Notes under the pieces: generated by a model
Database searches by the model: none
Seen by the model: the letters and a program-made list of their open reading frames with translations, nothing else
What the model was told of the DNA's origin: nothing
Assembly: GCA_902515095.1 (NCBI GenBank)
Contig: CABXTC010000003.1
Location: forward strand, 89,461 to 153,460
Direction of reading: 5' to 3'
Source: an uncultured Pelagibacteraceae bacterium
GTDB taxonomy: Bacteria; Pseudomonadota; Alphaproteobacteria; Pelagibacterales; Pelagibacteraceae
DNA length: 64,000 nt
Made by a program: the position numbers and the translations under genes
In this document: positions 36,942 through 45,352 of the stretch, one piece after another
Layout of the letters: each line of letters starts with the position of its first letter
Numbering within the stretch: position 1 is the first letter of the stretch

Positions 36942-37929
36942 TGTTTGTGTATGCTTTTACTATTTTTGAAACTAGTGGATGTCTTACAACATCAGAATGG
37001 TCAAAATCAACTATAGATATTTCCTTTAAATGACCTAATAATTCTTTTGATCTGACTAAACCAGACATGTTTTTATTAGCTAAATCTATTTGAGTTGGAT
37101 CACCATTTACAACAATTTTTGAATTTTCACCAATACGGGTTAGGAACATTTTGATTTGAGTATCAGTAGCATTTTGTGCCTCATCTAAGATGGCAAAAGA
37201 GTTCTTCAATGTTCGACCTCTCATGAATGCTAATGGAGCGATCTCAATATCCCCAATTTCAATCATTCTCTGTATTTTTTCAAAGTCAAAAAGATCGTAC
37301 AATGAATCATATAAAGGTCTTAGATACGGGTCAACTTTTTCCTTCATATCTCCCGGTAAAAAACCTAAACGCTCGCCGGCCTCAACTGCCGGCCTCGATA
37401 ATATTATTCTTTCAATTTTTTTTTCTAGTAACATGGTCAAACCCACCGCTACTGCTAAAAAAGTTTTCCCTGTTCCTGCTGGTCCAGCTGAAATAATTAT
37501 ATCACTTTCTCTTAGGGCTCTGACATAATTTTTTTGTTTTTCTGATCTTGGGATAATAGATTTTTTTGGTGTTTTGATTATATCTGTAATGTTATTATTT
37601 TTTACTTTTTCATTTATCATAAAATTATCAATTGATGAGTGTATATCTTTACTTTCTATACTTCCATTATTTATAAATTGATTAGCTAAAAATTGAATTG
37701 CATTTTTTACTTTTTCATTTGTTTGAGGGTTTGATTTAATGAGGATAGAATTTCCTCTAGAATATAAGTTAGATTTTGTAATTTTTTCTAATTCTTGTAG
37801 GTTTTTGTTAAATTCTCCAACAACACCCATTAACAACTCATTATCATGAAATATAACACTTAAAGAATTATTATCTGAGTAAACAAATTTTAAAGCCTGG
37901 TCTATATTTTTTTTTGTTATACTGCTCAA
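36928..37929 (-). CDS. phoH: PhoH family ATPase
   Basis: 333 residues. N-terminal domain (1-120), then the PhoH core with Walker A AGPAGTGKTFLAVAVG near 153, VEAGERLGFLPGDM and Walker B FAILDEAQNAT near 248. Probably an RNA-linked ATPase working with YbeY. The start is TTG at 37929; no suitable ATG exists and this start gives the usual N-terminus. Confidence 0.93.
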   Translation of the reverse strand: MSSITKKNIDQALKFVYSDNNSLSVIFHDNELLMGVVGEFNKNLQELEKITKSNLYSRGNSILIKSNPQTNEKVKNAIQFLANQFINNGSIESKDIHSSIDNFMINEKVKNNNITDIIKTPKKSIIPRSEKQKNYVRALRESDIIISAGPAGTGKTFLAVAVGLTMLLEKKIERIILSRPAVEAGERLGFLPGDMKEKVDPYLRPLYDSLYDLFDFEKIQRMIEIGDIEIAPLAFMRGRTLKNSFAILDEAQNATDTQIKMFLTRIGENSKIVVNGDPTQIDLANKNMSGLVRSKELLGHLKEISIVDFDHSDVVRHPLVSKIVKAYTNNDKS

Positions 37930-37932
37930 ATT

Positions 37933-39261
37933 TTACGCAACCTTTTTATTTGAGACATTTATTAGTTCACCAAATAAAGTATTTCTATTACTTTTTTTAA
38001 TTTTCACCTGCACAATTTTTCCTATATTTTCCTCTTTACCATCAAAAATTACTGGTGTCATATATTCAGATCTGCCAAAAGCTCTGGTTTTATCCTCGGT
38101 TAAGTTTTCAACTAATACGTCTATAGTTTGATTTTCAATTGATTTATTAGCTCTGATTTGATTTTCATATAATAGGCTTTGAATTTTCTCTAATCTTTTC
38201 ATAGAAATTTTTTTATCAATTAATGCTAAATTTTCTGCAGCTGTTCCAGGTCTTGGACTAAAAATAAACGAATATGAGTTGATAAAATTAACTTTTTTTA
38301 TCAAATTAATTGTATCTTTAAAATCCTGTTCATCCTCACCGGGATAACCTATTATAAAATCGCTTGAAAATTCTATATGAGGATTAGTTTGTTTTAACTT
38401 ATCAAATGTTCTTAAATATTCGTTGATATTATGTTTTCTATTCATTAATTTTAATATCTTATTGGATCCACTTTGAACTGGCAAATGTATCAATGGCATT
38501 AGCTTTTTTGAACATCTGTAAACTTCAATTAGGTCTGCAGACATATCGTTTGGATGAGATGTTGTGTATCTAATTCTCTTCAAATTTGGTAATTTTTCGA
38601 TTTCTAAAATCAAATTTGATAATTTATATTTTTTGTAATTGTAAGCATTTACATTTTGGCCCAATAAAATTATTTCTTTAGCGCCACTATCAACTAAATG
38701 TGTTGCTTCATCTAGAATTTGATTAAATGGACGAGAGTATTCTGGTCCCCTCGTATAAGGTACTACGCAAAAATGACAAAACTTGTCACATCCTTCTTGA
38801 ATTGTTAAAAATGATGTAGCTTTACTAGATCGATTTTTAATTCTACTAAGATAATCAAATTTTGAAACTGCATCAAATTCTGTTTCTTCTATTTTGTTTT
38901 TTATCTTTATATAATTTAAGATTGTATTATTAATTTTATGATATGATTGAGGACCGATAACCAAGTCAATATAAGGTTCTCTTTTAAGCATTTCTTGGTT
39001 TTCTGCCTGAGCAACACACCCTGCGATTATTACCAGGGGTTTCTTTTTAGATCTAAATATTTTTTTGACTCTTCCTATTTCGTGATAAACTTTTTCTTTT
39101 GCTTTATCTCTAATATGACAAGTATTTAAAAGATAGCAATTCGCCTCTTCGTATCTATCAGTTTTTAAAAAACCAATTTTCTTAACTATGTCATATATTC
39201 GATTAGAGTCATATTCGTTCATTTGACAACCAAAAGTCTTTATAAAAATTTTTTGGTTCAT
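37933..39261 (-). CDS. miaB: tRNA-2-methylthio-N6-dimethylallyladenosine synthase MiaB
   Basis: 442 residues. The N-terminal UPF0004 domain has three cluster cysteines (TFGCQMNEYDS, LLNTCHIRDKA, IAGCVAQ), the radical-SAM domain has EGCDKFCHFCVVPYTRGPE (C-x3-C-x2-C) near residue 153, and a TRAM domain ends the protein. It methylthiolates A37 of tRNAs reading U-starting codons. It abuts fur. Confidence 0.96.
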   Translation of the reverse strand: MNQKIFIKTFGCQMNEYDSNRIYDIVKKIGFLKTDRYEEANCYLLNTCHIRDKAKEKVYHEIGRVKKIFRSKKKPLVIIAGCVAQAENQEMLKREPYIDLVIGPQSYHKINNTILNYIKIKNKIEETEFDAVSKFDYLSRIKNRSSKATSFLTIQEGCDKFCHFCVVPYTRGPEYSRPFNQILDEATHLVDSGAKEIILLGQNVNAYNYKKYKLSNLILEIEKLPNLKRIRYTTSHPNDMSADLIEVYRCSKKLMPLIHLPVQSGSNKILKLMNRKHNINEYLRTFDKLKQTNPHIEFSSDFIIGYPGEDEQDFKDTINLIKKVNFINSYSFIFSPRPGTAAENLALIDKKISMKRLEKIQSLLYENQIRANKSIENQTIDVLVENLTEDKTRAFGRSEYMTPVIFDGKEENIGKIVQVKIKKSNRNTLFGELINVSNKKVA

Positions 39262-39686
39262 TACTGGGATTTTTTTTTAACTCCGTAAAGTTCTAGTCTG
39301 TGGTCAACTAGATTATAACCATATTTTTCTGCAATTTTTTTTTGAAGTTGATTAATTTCTTCATCAACAAATTCTATAATTTCCCCTGTCTTAATATCAA
39401 TTAAGTGATTATGATCATCATTTAATTCATACCTTGCTTTACCAGTTTTAAAATCATGCTTAGTCAAAATTCCAGCTTCCTCAAAAAGCTTTACAGTTCT
39501 ATAAACTGTAGCAATACTAATTTTAGGATCAATTTTTGAAACTCTGTTATATAATTCATCAACATCTGGATGATCTGACTCACCATAAGCTTCTTTTGAT
39601 TCTAAAATAACTCTAGCAATAGTTCTTCTTTGATCTGTTAATTTAAGACCTTTTTTTTGAAATTTTTGTTCTAATTTATCTGTCAT
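39261..39686 (-). CDS. fur: Ferric uptake regulator family protein (Fur/Mur)
   Basis: 141 residues. DNA-binding segment KLTDQRRTIARVILES and SIATVYRTVKLFEEAGILTKH, then metal-site DDHNHLIDIKTGEIIEF and the C-terminal dimer domain. Lacks the HHH motif of the second Fur-family gene (irr). Position next to miaB is the standard alphaproteobacterial fur locus; in this class the protein often acts as a manganese regulator (Mur). Confidence 0.92.
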   Translation of the reverse strand: MTDKLEQKFQKKGLKLTDQRRTIARVILESKEAYGESDHPDVDELYNRVSKIDPKISIATVYRTVKLFEEAGILTKHDFKTGKARYELNDDHNHLIDIKTGEIIEFVDEEINQLQKKIAEKYGYNLVDHRLELYGVKKKSQ

Positions 39687-39694
39687 AATTAATT

Positions 39695-40081
39695 TTAACT
39701 TAAATAAATAGGATTAATCAAATTTTTTTTTATCTCAAATTTATCACAAAGATTTGGTATATTTTCATATTTTATATCAACTTCTCCCTTAAAATCATCA
39801 AAACTGAAACAATAATAATCTATTTTTTTTGTTATGTGAATAGCTTTAACAATTGATAGAGAATTTCTGATTCCAGCAAAACTACCGGGGCCTCTATTTA
39901 TATATATTAATTTAATATCATTGAATTTAATATTTTTTTTTTTCAATAAATCATTTACTAAAATAATAAGTTTTTCATAATTAGTTTTACTATTTTCATG
40001 AGTGACACTATAAATAGTGTTATTACTGATGATCATTAAAAAAATATTATCTTTTGCTGCATCAATTATTAATTTAGTCAT
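39695..40081 (-). CDS. tsaB: TsaB (YeaZ)-like protein, shortened
   Basis: 128 residues against roughly 200-230 for the family. The N-terminal ASKHA domain is recognisable: MTKLIIDAAKDNIFLMI, ENSKTNYEKLIILVNDLL, and the signature YINRGPGSFAGIRNSLSIVKA. The last residues, NPIYLS, resemble the TsaB C-terminus, so the loss seems internal. TsaB supports TsaD in making t6A in tRNA. The ATG at 40081 gives the conserved N-terminus; a longer frame to 40228 has no support. Its 5' end overlaps the divergent deacetylase gene by 53 bases. The usual neighbour rimI is absent. Confidence 0.85.
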   Translation of the reverse strand: MTKLIIDAAKDNIFLMIISNNTIYSVTHENSKTNYEKLIILVNDLLKKKNIKFNDIKLIYINRGPGSFAGIRNSLSIVKAIHITKKIDYYCFSFDDFKGEVDIKYENIPNLCDKFEIKKNLINPIYLS

Positions 40082-41084
40082 TTTATCAATTATATTTATA
40101 TTCAACTCAAACGCACAAGAAAATAATATCAAATATTTTAAAAATGATGAGGGCGTATTATCAATTATGTACCATCGTTTTAATGAATTTAAATATCCTT
40201 CAACGAATATCTCAATGGATGTTTTCAAGAATCATGTGAATCTTATACTTGATGCAAATTTGAGTTTTTATCATCCAAGGAAATTTGAGAGTGAGTTTGA
40301 TATCCCAAAAAAGGAGAAAAAAATTCTTCTTACTATTGATGATGCATTTCAATCTTTTTATCTCAATGCCTGGCCATATTTAAAAGAGAAGAGAATTCCC
40401 TTTGTTTTATTTGTTTCAACTGAACCTGTTGGAAATAAGGGATACATGACCTGGGAACAAATTAAAGAAATAGATAATAGCGATTTTGGAGTTATCGGAC
40501 ATCATTCGCATTCCCATGATTATTTAATTGATAAATCTCAAGAACAATTTTTACATGATATTAAAACTTCAAATCAAATCTTTAAAAAACAATTAGGATA
40601 TGTGCCTACTTTATTTTCTTATCCATTTGGAGAATACTCTAAATTAATGAGGGACTACATATCTCAAAACTTCAAAATTGCCTTTGGACAACATTCTGGA
40701 ATTATTGATGTAAATAAAAATAAATTTGAACTTCCAAGATTTCCAATTAATGAAAAGTATGGTGATATTAATAGATTTAAATCAATCATAAACTATTACC
40801 CTCTTGAATATGAAATTCTAGAACCAGAGGAAAAAAAATTAACAAAAGAAAATAATCCTCCAAAGTTTAAAGTTAAATTTTTTGAGGGACAAAAAAATTT
40901 AAAAAATATCAATTGTTATTCAAATGAAGGAGGTGAATGGATGAAATCTAATATTAAATTATACGATAATGAGCTTACGATAAAATTTAGGGAACCTTTT
41001 CTACCAAGAAGAGGTCGAATTAATTGCTCTTTAAATGAAAATGGTAAATGGAGGTGGTTTGGAACACAATTTATTATAAGATAA
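40029..41084 (+). CDS. Polysaccharide deacetylase family protein (secreted)
   Basis: 351 residues from the ATG at 40029, which gives a clean signal peptide ending near SNAQ. The NodB/CE4 fold is seen: LLTIDDAFQSFYLNAWPYL (the T-F-D-D-G position), GVIGHHSHSHDYL with the metal histidines near 165, and LFSYPFGEYSKLM. A C-terminal beta-rich extension (about 265-351) with two Cys follows. It may deacetylate cell-wall or surface glycans. A GTG at 40017 is possible but unlikely. Confidence 0.87.
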   Translation: MIIKKILSFAASIINLVILSIIFIFNSNAQENNIKYFKNDEGVLSIMYHRFNEFKYPSTNISMDVFKNHVNLILDANLSFYHPRKFESEFDIPKKEKKILLTIDDAFQSFYLNAWPYLKEKRIPFVLFVSTEPVGNKGYMTWEQIKEIDNSDFGVIGHHSHSHDYLIDKSQEQFLHDIKTSNQIFKKQLGYVPTLFSYPFGEYSKLMRDYISQNFKIAFGQHSGIIDVNKNKFELPRFPINEKYGDINRFKSIINYYPLEYEILEPEEKKLTKENNPPKFKVKFFEGQKNLKNINCYSNEGGEWMKSNIKLYDNELTIKFREPFLPRRGRINCSLNENGKWRWFGTQFIIR

Positions 41085-41087
41085 AAG

Positions 41088-42170
41088 TTAGATTAAACTT
41101 TCTAAAGTAATGCTTGATGGCAGTAACTTTGCATCATCAAAATCTTTTAAATTATTTTGTTTTATAATTTTTTGTAAAACCTTAACGTATTCATTCCCTG
41201 TCTCTGCATATTTATCTAAATAGCTGGAGAGAATCATGCTGTCTAAAGGTTTGTCTAAATCTCTTAATTTTGCTCTCGCGGATCTAAAGTCTTCATAGCT
41301 TGAATGGGTATTTATATTTCGTTGATAAGCTCTAACTGATGCTTGTAGAACATTAAATTTCATAACTTTATGACCTTCACTTTTATCTGCTTCTTTTGGT
41401 TTTAATCCTTCTCCCGACCAAGTCCATTGTCCAAACAATGCATTTCCTTGCTGAGCAAATCTTGAGGTTCCCCATCCTGTTTCTTTTGCTGCTTGTGCTA
41501 TAGCCAATGAAACTGGAACAATATCCATCCTCTTTTTCAGTATCGACAAATCTTTTGAGGGTATGCCGTATTGTTTATATTTTTTTTCTAACCAATTTTT
41601 TTCTAATTTTGAGTTATTGCTTTTATTAATTATGTTAAATAATCTTTTTCTATCTAGATTTATCTTTTTATTTTCCTCTAATATTAAAGGAAGTACAATT
41701 TGAATAAAAAAATCTTTTCTTTTCTTCACACTTTCTATCATTTTAATTTCTGCAGGCAACAACGTTAGAGCAATTGGCTTTACAAGCTTGTTTTTTCTTA
41801 CATCATCCAACTTATAATCAGTTTCCTCGAATAATTGCTTAATTGTCGAAGCATCAAGCCTTACGGTATCTGTTTCTTTATCATTCAAACTATAAATATC
41901 TATTAGCAAATCTTCCTCATTAAGTTTTGGGTAACCTGAGGAATTATTAGATTGGTTATTTAGTGTGTAGGCTAATATTGCCTTTGAATTATTTTCAATT
42001 CCTGCTGAGCTTTCAATTTTACTGTTTGTAAAATTAATTACTATAGGTAAAGAGTAAAATACTGATATGATAATCACACAACTTAAAATCATTCTTGGAA
42101 TAGATTGCAAATTATTTTCTTTTATGATTTTAAAAGTGCTAATTTTATTTGCTTTAAAAATTTTTTTCAT
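41088..42170 (-). CDS. Bax-like glucosaminidase-domain protein
   Basis: 360 residues. An N-terminal anchor (RMILSCVIIISVFYSLPIVI) leads to a periplasmic domain; residues 225-310 have the glucosaminidase/Bax core SLAIAQAAKETGWGTSRFA and GNALFGQW with the catalytic Glu. Likely a peptidoglycan hydrolase. It sits between nfuA and the convergent deacetylase; the tails are 3 bases apart. Confidence 0.87.
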   Translation of the reverse strand: MKKIFKANKISTFKIIKENNLQSIPRMILSCVIIISVFYSLPIVINFTNSKIESSAGIENNSKAILAYTLNNQSNNSSGYPKLNEEDLLIDIYSLNDKETDTVRLDASTIKQLFEETDYKLDDVRKNKLVKPIALTLLPAEIKMIESVKKRKDFFIQIVLPLILEENKKINLDRKRLFNIINKSNNSKLEKNWLEKKYKQYGIPSKDLSILKKRMDIVPVSLAIAQAAKETGWGTSRFAQQGNALFGQWTWSGEGLKPKEADKSEGHKVMKFNVLQASVRAYQRNINTHSSYEDFRSARAKLRDLDKPLDSMILSSYLDKYAETGNEYVKVLQKIIKQNNLKDFDDAKLLPSSITLESLI

Positions 42171-42173
42171 AAA

Positions 42174-42713
42174 TTAAATTGCTACAACCTGCTTAACTTC
42201 TGGCAAATAATGGCAAAGAAGATTTTGCACACCCTGTTTTAAAGTCATAGTTGAGCTTGGACAACCAGAGCAACTCCCTTGTAGCTGCACCTTAACTATA
42301 CCATCTTTAAACTCTTTAAACTTTATATCTCCTCCATCTCTTGCAACTGCCGGTCTAATTTTTTCCTCTAATAGTTGAATTATTTTTTTTTCTATTTCAT
42401 CAAAATTTTCAGTTTCCTCATTAAGATCTTTTTCAATTACAAATTCTTTACCTGAAGAATAAAAATCATTTATTAATGAAATTACTATATGTTTAATTTC
42501 ATCCCAAGATGTTTCATCATATTTGTTAACTGATATGAATTCTTTGCTTAAAAAAATTCCCTCCACACCATTTATGGAAAGAATATTTCTAACTAACTCA
42601 TTTTTTACATTATCTTTTTTTGTTATTTCAAAAGATCCTCCGTGAGATACAATTTTACCAGGTATAAATTTTAAAGAATTTGGATTTGGTGTTATTTCAG
42701 TTTGCACAAACAT
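42174..42713 (-). CDS. nfuA: NfuA-type iron-sulfur cluster carrier
   Basis: 179 residues. The N-terminal Nfu_N domain starts MFVQTEITPNPNSLKFIPGK; the C-terminal NifU domain has CSGCPSSTMTLKQGVQNLL with the cluster C-x-x-C near residue 151. Delivers Fe-S clusters to targets such as MiaB and Nth. The order murJ-trpS-nfuA is conserved in alphaproteobacteria. Confidence 0.95.
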   Translation of the reverse strand: MFVQTEITPNPNSLKFIPGKIVSHGGSFEITKKDNVKNELVRNILSINGVEGIFLSKEFISVNKYDETSWDEIKHIVISLINDFYSSGKEFVIEKDLNEETENFDEIEKKIIQLLEEKIRPAVARDGGDIKFKEFKDGIVKVQLQGSCSGCPSSTMTLKQGVQNLLCHYLPEVKQVVAI

Positions 42714-42767
42714 ATTTTATATATAAGCAAAATTAGTAAAAATGGTACTGCTTAATAAGAGTTTTTG

Positions 42768-43769
42768 TTAAAAACCCACAATTTCGTGAATTTTTTTAAT
42801 CTTTTTTGAGGCAATTTCATTAGCTTTTTCATATCCGTCCTTAAGTATTTTTTCTAAAAAATCTTTGTCATCTAATAATTCTTTTATCTTCAATGAAATT
42901 GGATTGATTTCATTAACAACTATATCTGATAATTTTTCTTTAAATTCTGAAAAATTTTTTCCGGCAAATTCATCAATAGATTTTTGAAGAGTTTTGTTTG
43001 TCAAACTTGAGTAAATACCAATTAAATTTTCAGCCTCAGGTCTTTTTTCTAATTCTTCAATTGTAGAGGGTAAGGGCAAAGTATCAGTTTTTGCTTTTTT
43101 GATTTTATTTGTTATTTGATCTTTATCATCAGTTAAATTAATTCTACTCAAATCTGATATCTCTGATTTGCTCATCTTTTTAAGACCGTCCTTTAGACTC
43201 ATAATTCTTGAAAATTCTTTTTTAATCAGAGGTTCAGGAACTATAAAAAAATTTTCAAATTTATAATCATTATTAAATTTTTGTGCAATATCACGACATA
43301 ACTCCAAATGCTGTTTTTGATCATCTCCAACAGGCACATGGGTTGTGTCATATAACAAAATGTCAGCTGCCATTAAAACAGGGTAAGCATAAAGTCCAAT
43401 ACTTGCTTTTTCTTTATCTTTACCAGCTTTTTCCTTGAATTGAGTCATCCTATTTAACCAACCCATTCTAGCAACACAGCTCAAAATCCATGCTGCTTCT
43501 GAGTGAGCGCTCACTTGTGACTGATTAAAAATAATACTTTTTTTAGGATCTATTCCACAAGCTACAAATGTAGCCACTGTCTCATGGATATTTGATTTTA
43601 ATTCTTTTGGATTTTGATTGACAGTTATTGCATGAAGATCAACTACACAAAAGACACATTCATTCTGGGCATCATTATTGAGATCAACAAAGTTTTTTAT
43701 AGCTCCCAAATAATTTCCTAAATGAAGATTTCCAGTTGGTTGAACACCTGAGAAAATTTTTTTTTTCAT
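42768..43769 (-). CDS. trpS: Tryptophanyl-tRNA synthetase
   Basis: 333 residues, class I synthetase. The HIGH-type motif is SGVQPTGNLHLGNYLGA near residue 8 and the KMSKS loop is GLKKMSKSEISD near 198. Both intact. Follows murJ by 3 bases. Confidence 0.97.
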   Translation of the reverse strand: MKKKIFSGVQPTGNLHLGNYLGAIKNFVDLNNDAQNECVFCVVDLHAITVNQNPKELKSNIHETVATFVACGIDPKKSIIFNQSQVSAHSEAAWILSCVARMGWLNRMTQFKEKAGKDKEKASIGLYAYPVLMAADILLYDTTHVPVGDDQKQHLELCRDIAQKFNNDYKFENFFIVPEPLIKKEFSRIMSLKDGLKKMSKSEISDLSRINLTDDKDQITNKIKKAKTDTLPLPSTIEELEKRPEAENLIGIYSSLTNKTLQKSIDEFAGKNFSEFKEKLSDIVVNEINPISLKIKELLDDKDFLEKILKDGYEKANEIASKKIKKIHEIVGF

Positions 43770-43772
43770 ATT

Positions 43773-45302
43773 CTAGTACTTTATTTTAATATCATCATAA
43801 TTAAAAGCTTTGATAAAATATGACAGTGTTAAATAAAAAACTATCGCCAAGAAAACGCATAATATTAAATAAGCTGACTTAAAAAAAAAGGTATAACTTA
43901 ATTGGTTTTCAAAAGATAAGATCAAGTATTCAAAGAAAAAACCCATCATAATTGATACAAAAACTATTTTTATAAATTTTTTAAAAAAGATTTTATTAAA
44001 TGAAAATAATTCATTATTTTTTAAAAAAATAAATAATGTTAAGGAGTTAAACCACGAAGATATTGTTGTTGCAATAGGAATAATTATAAAACCAATATCT
44101 TTAAAAAAATAAACACTTATTAAAATATTTAATAGAACTGAAACTAATGAAATATAAAATGGCGTTTTAGTATCATGATTTGCAAAAAAAAATGTTGAAA
44201 AAACTTTTATCAAAGCAAATGCTGGAAGTCCTAAACCAAAATAATAAAGAGCCTTCGAGGAATTTAATACTGAGACTTCTGAAAAAGAACCATACCCAAA
44301 TAAAGCTGAAATAATTTGTTCAGATCCTATAATTAATGCTACAGAAGCAGGTATGCTTAAAAACATACTTAGCTCTAATGCTTTATTTTGAATTAATAAT
44401 ATTTTTTTCTTTTTTTTTTGATGAACATGTTTTGAGAGCTGAGGTAAAACAACGACACCAATAGCTATTCCGGCTATTGCCAAATTAATTTGGTATATTC
44501 TATCAGCATAATACAAGTATGATACAGCACTTGCCTGGAATGAAGCTATAATTGTTCCAACTAAGATATTTATTTGTGTTACTCCAGAAGAGAAAATACT
44601 TGGTAAAAGTTTTTTAAAAAAAACATTTACTTTATTGGTAATTTTAAATTTAAAATCAAAATCTAATACATAATATTTTTTTACAAATCTATATAAAAAG
44701 ATTAATTGTAATAATCCTGCAAAAGATATTCCGTATGAAAGATAATAAATTAATTCATCATCTAAATATCTTCCAAAAAATAAAATAGTTATTAAAACTA
44801 TATTCAATATAATTGGAGCAGCTGAAGCAGCTGCAAATTTATTATGTGAATTTAAAATCGCACCAAAAAAAGAAGATAAGCTCACAAACATTAAAAAGGG
44901 GAAAGTAACTCTTGTTAATGTCGTTGCTAATTCAAATTTTTTAGCATCTTCTACAAAACCTGGTGCTATTAATCCTACAAAAATTGGCATGAAAATTTCA
45001 ATTATAAAAACTAAAAAAAATAAAGCTAAAAATAATAAATTAAAGACATCATTAGCAAATTTATTTGACCTAGATTCGTTTTTAGCTAATTCTGAGGTGT
45101 AGCTAGGTACAAAAGCTGAGTTGAAAGTTCCTTCAGCAAAAAGCCTTCTAAAAGTGTTTGGTATTCTAAATGCTACAAAAAAAGCATCTGCCAAAAAACT
45201 TGTTCCAAGAAAAATTGCAATCAAAACATCTCTTAAATATCCAAGTAATCTGCTAATAATAGTATAGAAACCAAAAGTCCCTGTTGACTTAACTAAATTC
45301 AT
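43773..45302 (-). CDS. murJ: Lipid II flippase MurJ
   Basis: 509 residues with about 13-14 membrane helices. The N-terminus (STGTFGFYTIISRLLGYLRDVLIA) and RIPNTFRRLFAEGTFNSAFVP are MurJ (MviN) signatures. It flips lipid II for peptidoglycan synthesis. First gene of the murJ-trpS-nfuA-glucosaminidase run; divergent from maeB 50 bases away. Confidence 0.96.
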   Translation of the reverse strand: MNLVKSTGTFGFYTIISRLLGYLRDVLIAIFLGTSFLADAFFVAFRIPNTFRRLFAEGTFNSAFVPSYTSELAKNESRSNKFANDVFNLLFLALFFLVFIIEIFMPIFVGLIAPGFVEDAKKFELATTLTRVTFPFLMFVSLSSFFGAILNSHNKFAAASAAPIILNIVLITILFFGRYLDDELIYYLSYGISFAGLLQLIFLYRFVKKYYVLDFDFKFKITNKVNVFFKKLLPSIFSSGVTQINILVGTIIASFQASAVSYLYYADRIYQINLAIAGIAIGVVVLPQLSKHVHQKKKKKILLIQNKALELSMFLSIPASVALIIGSEQIISALFGYGSFSEVSVLNSSKALYYFGLGLPAFALIKVFSTFFFANHDTKTPFYISLVSVLLNILISVYFFKDIGFIIIPIATTISSWFNSLTLFIFLKNNELFSFNKIFFKKFIKIVFVSIMMGFFFEYLILSFENQLSYTFFFKSAYLILCVFLAIVFYLTLSYFIKAFNYDDIKIKY

Positions 45303-45352
45303 AAATCATATTAGTCTTAAATTTACCTCATTTGTACACCTAATTAAGCTAA

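Noticed and set aside
40082..40228. N-terminal extension of tsaB to 40228
   Set aside because: The extra 49 residues have no TsaB similarity and lie antisense to the deacetylase; the ATG at 40081 matches the family start.
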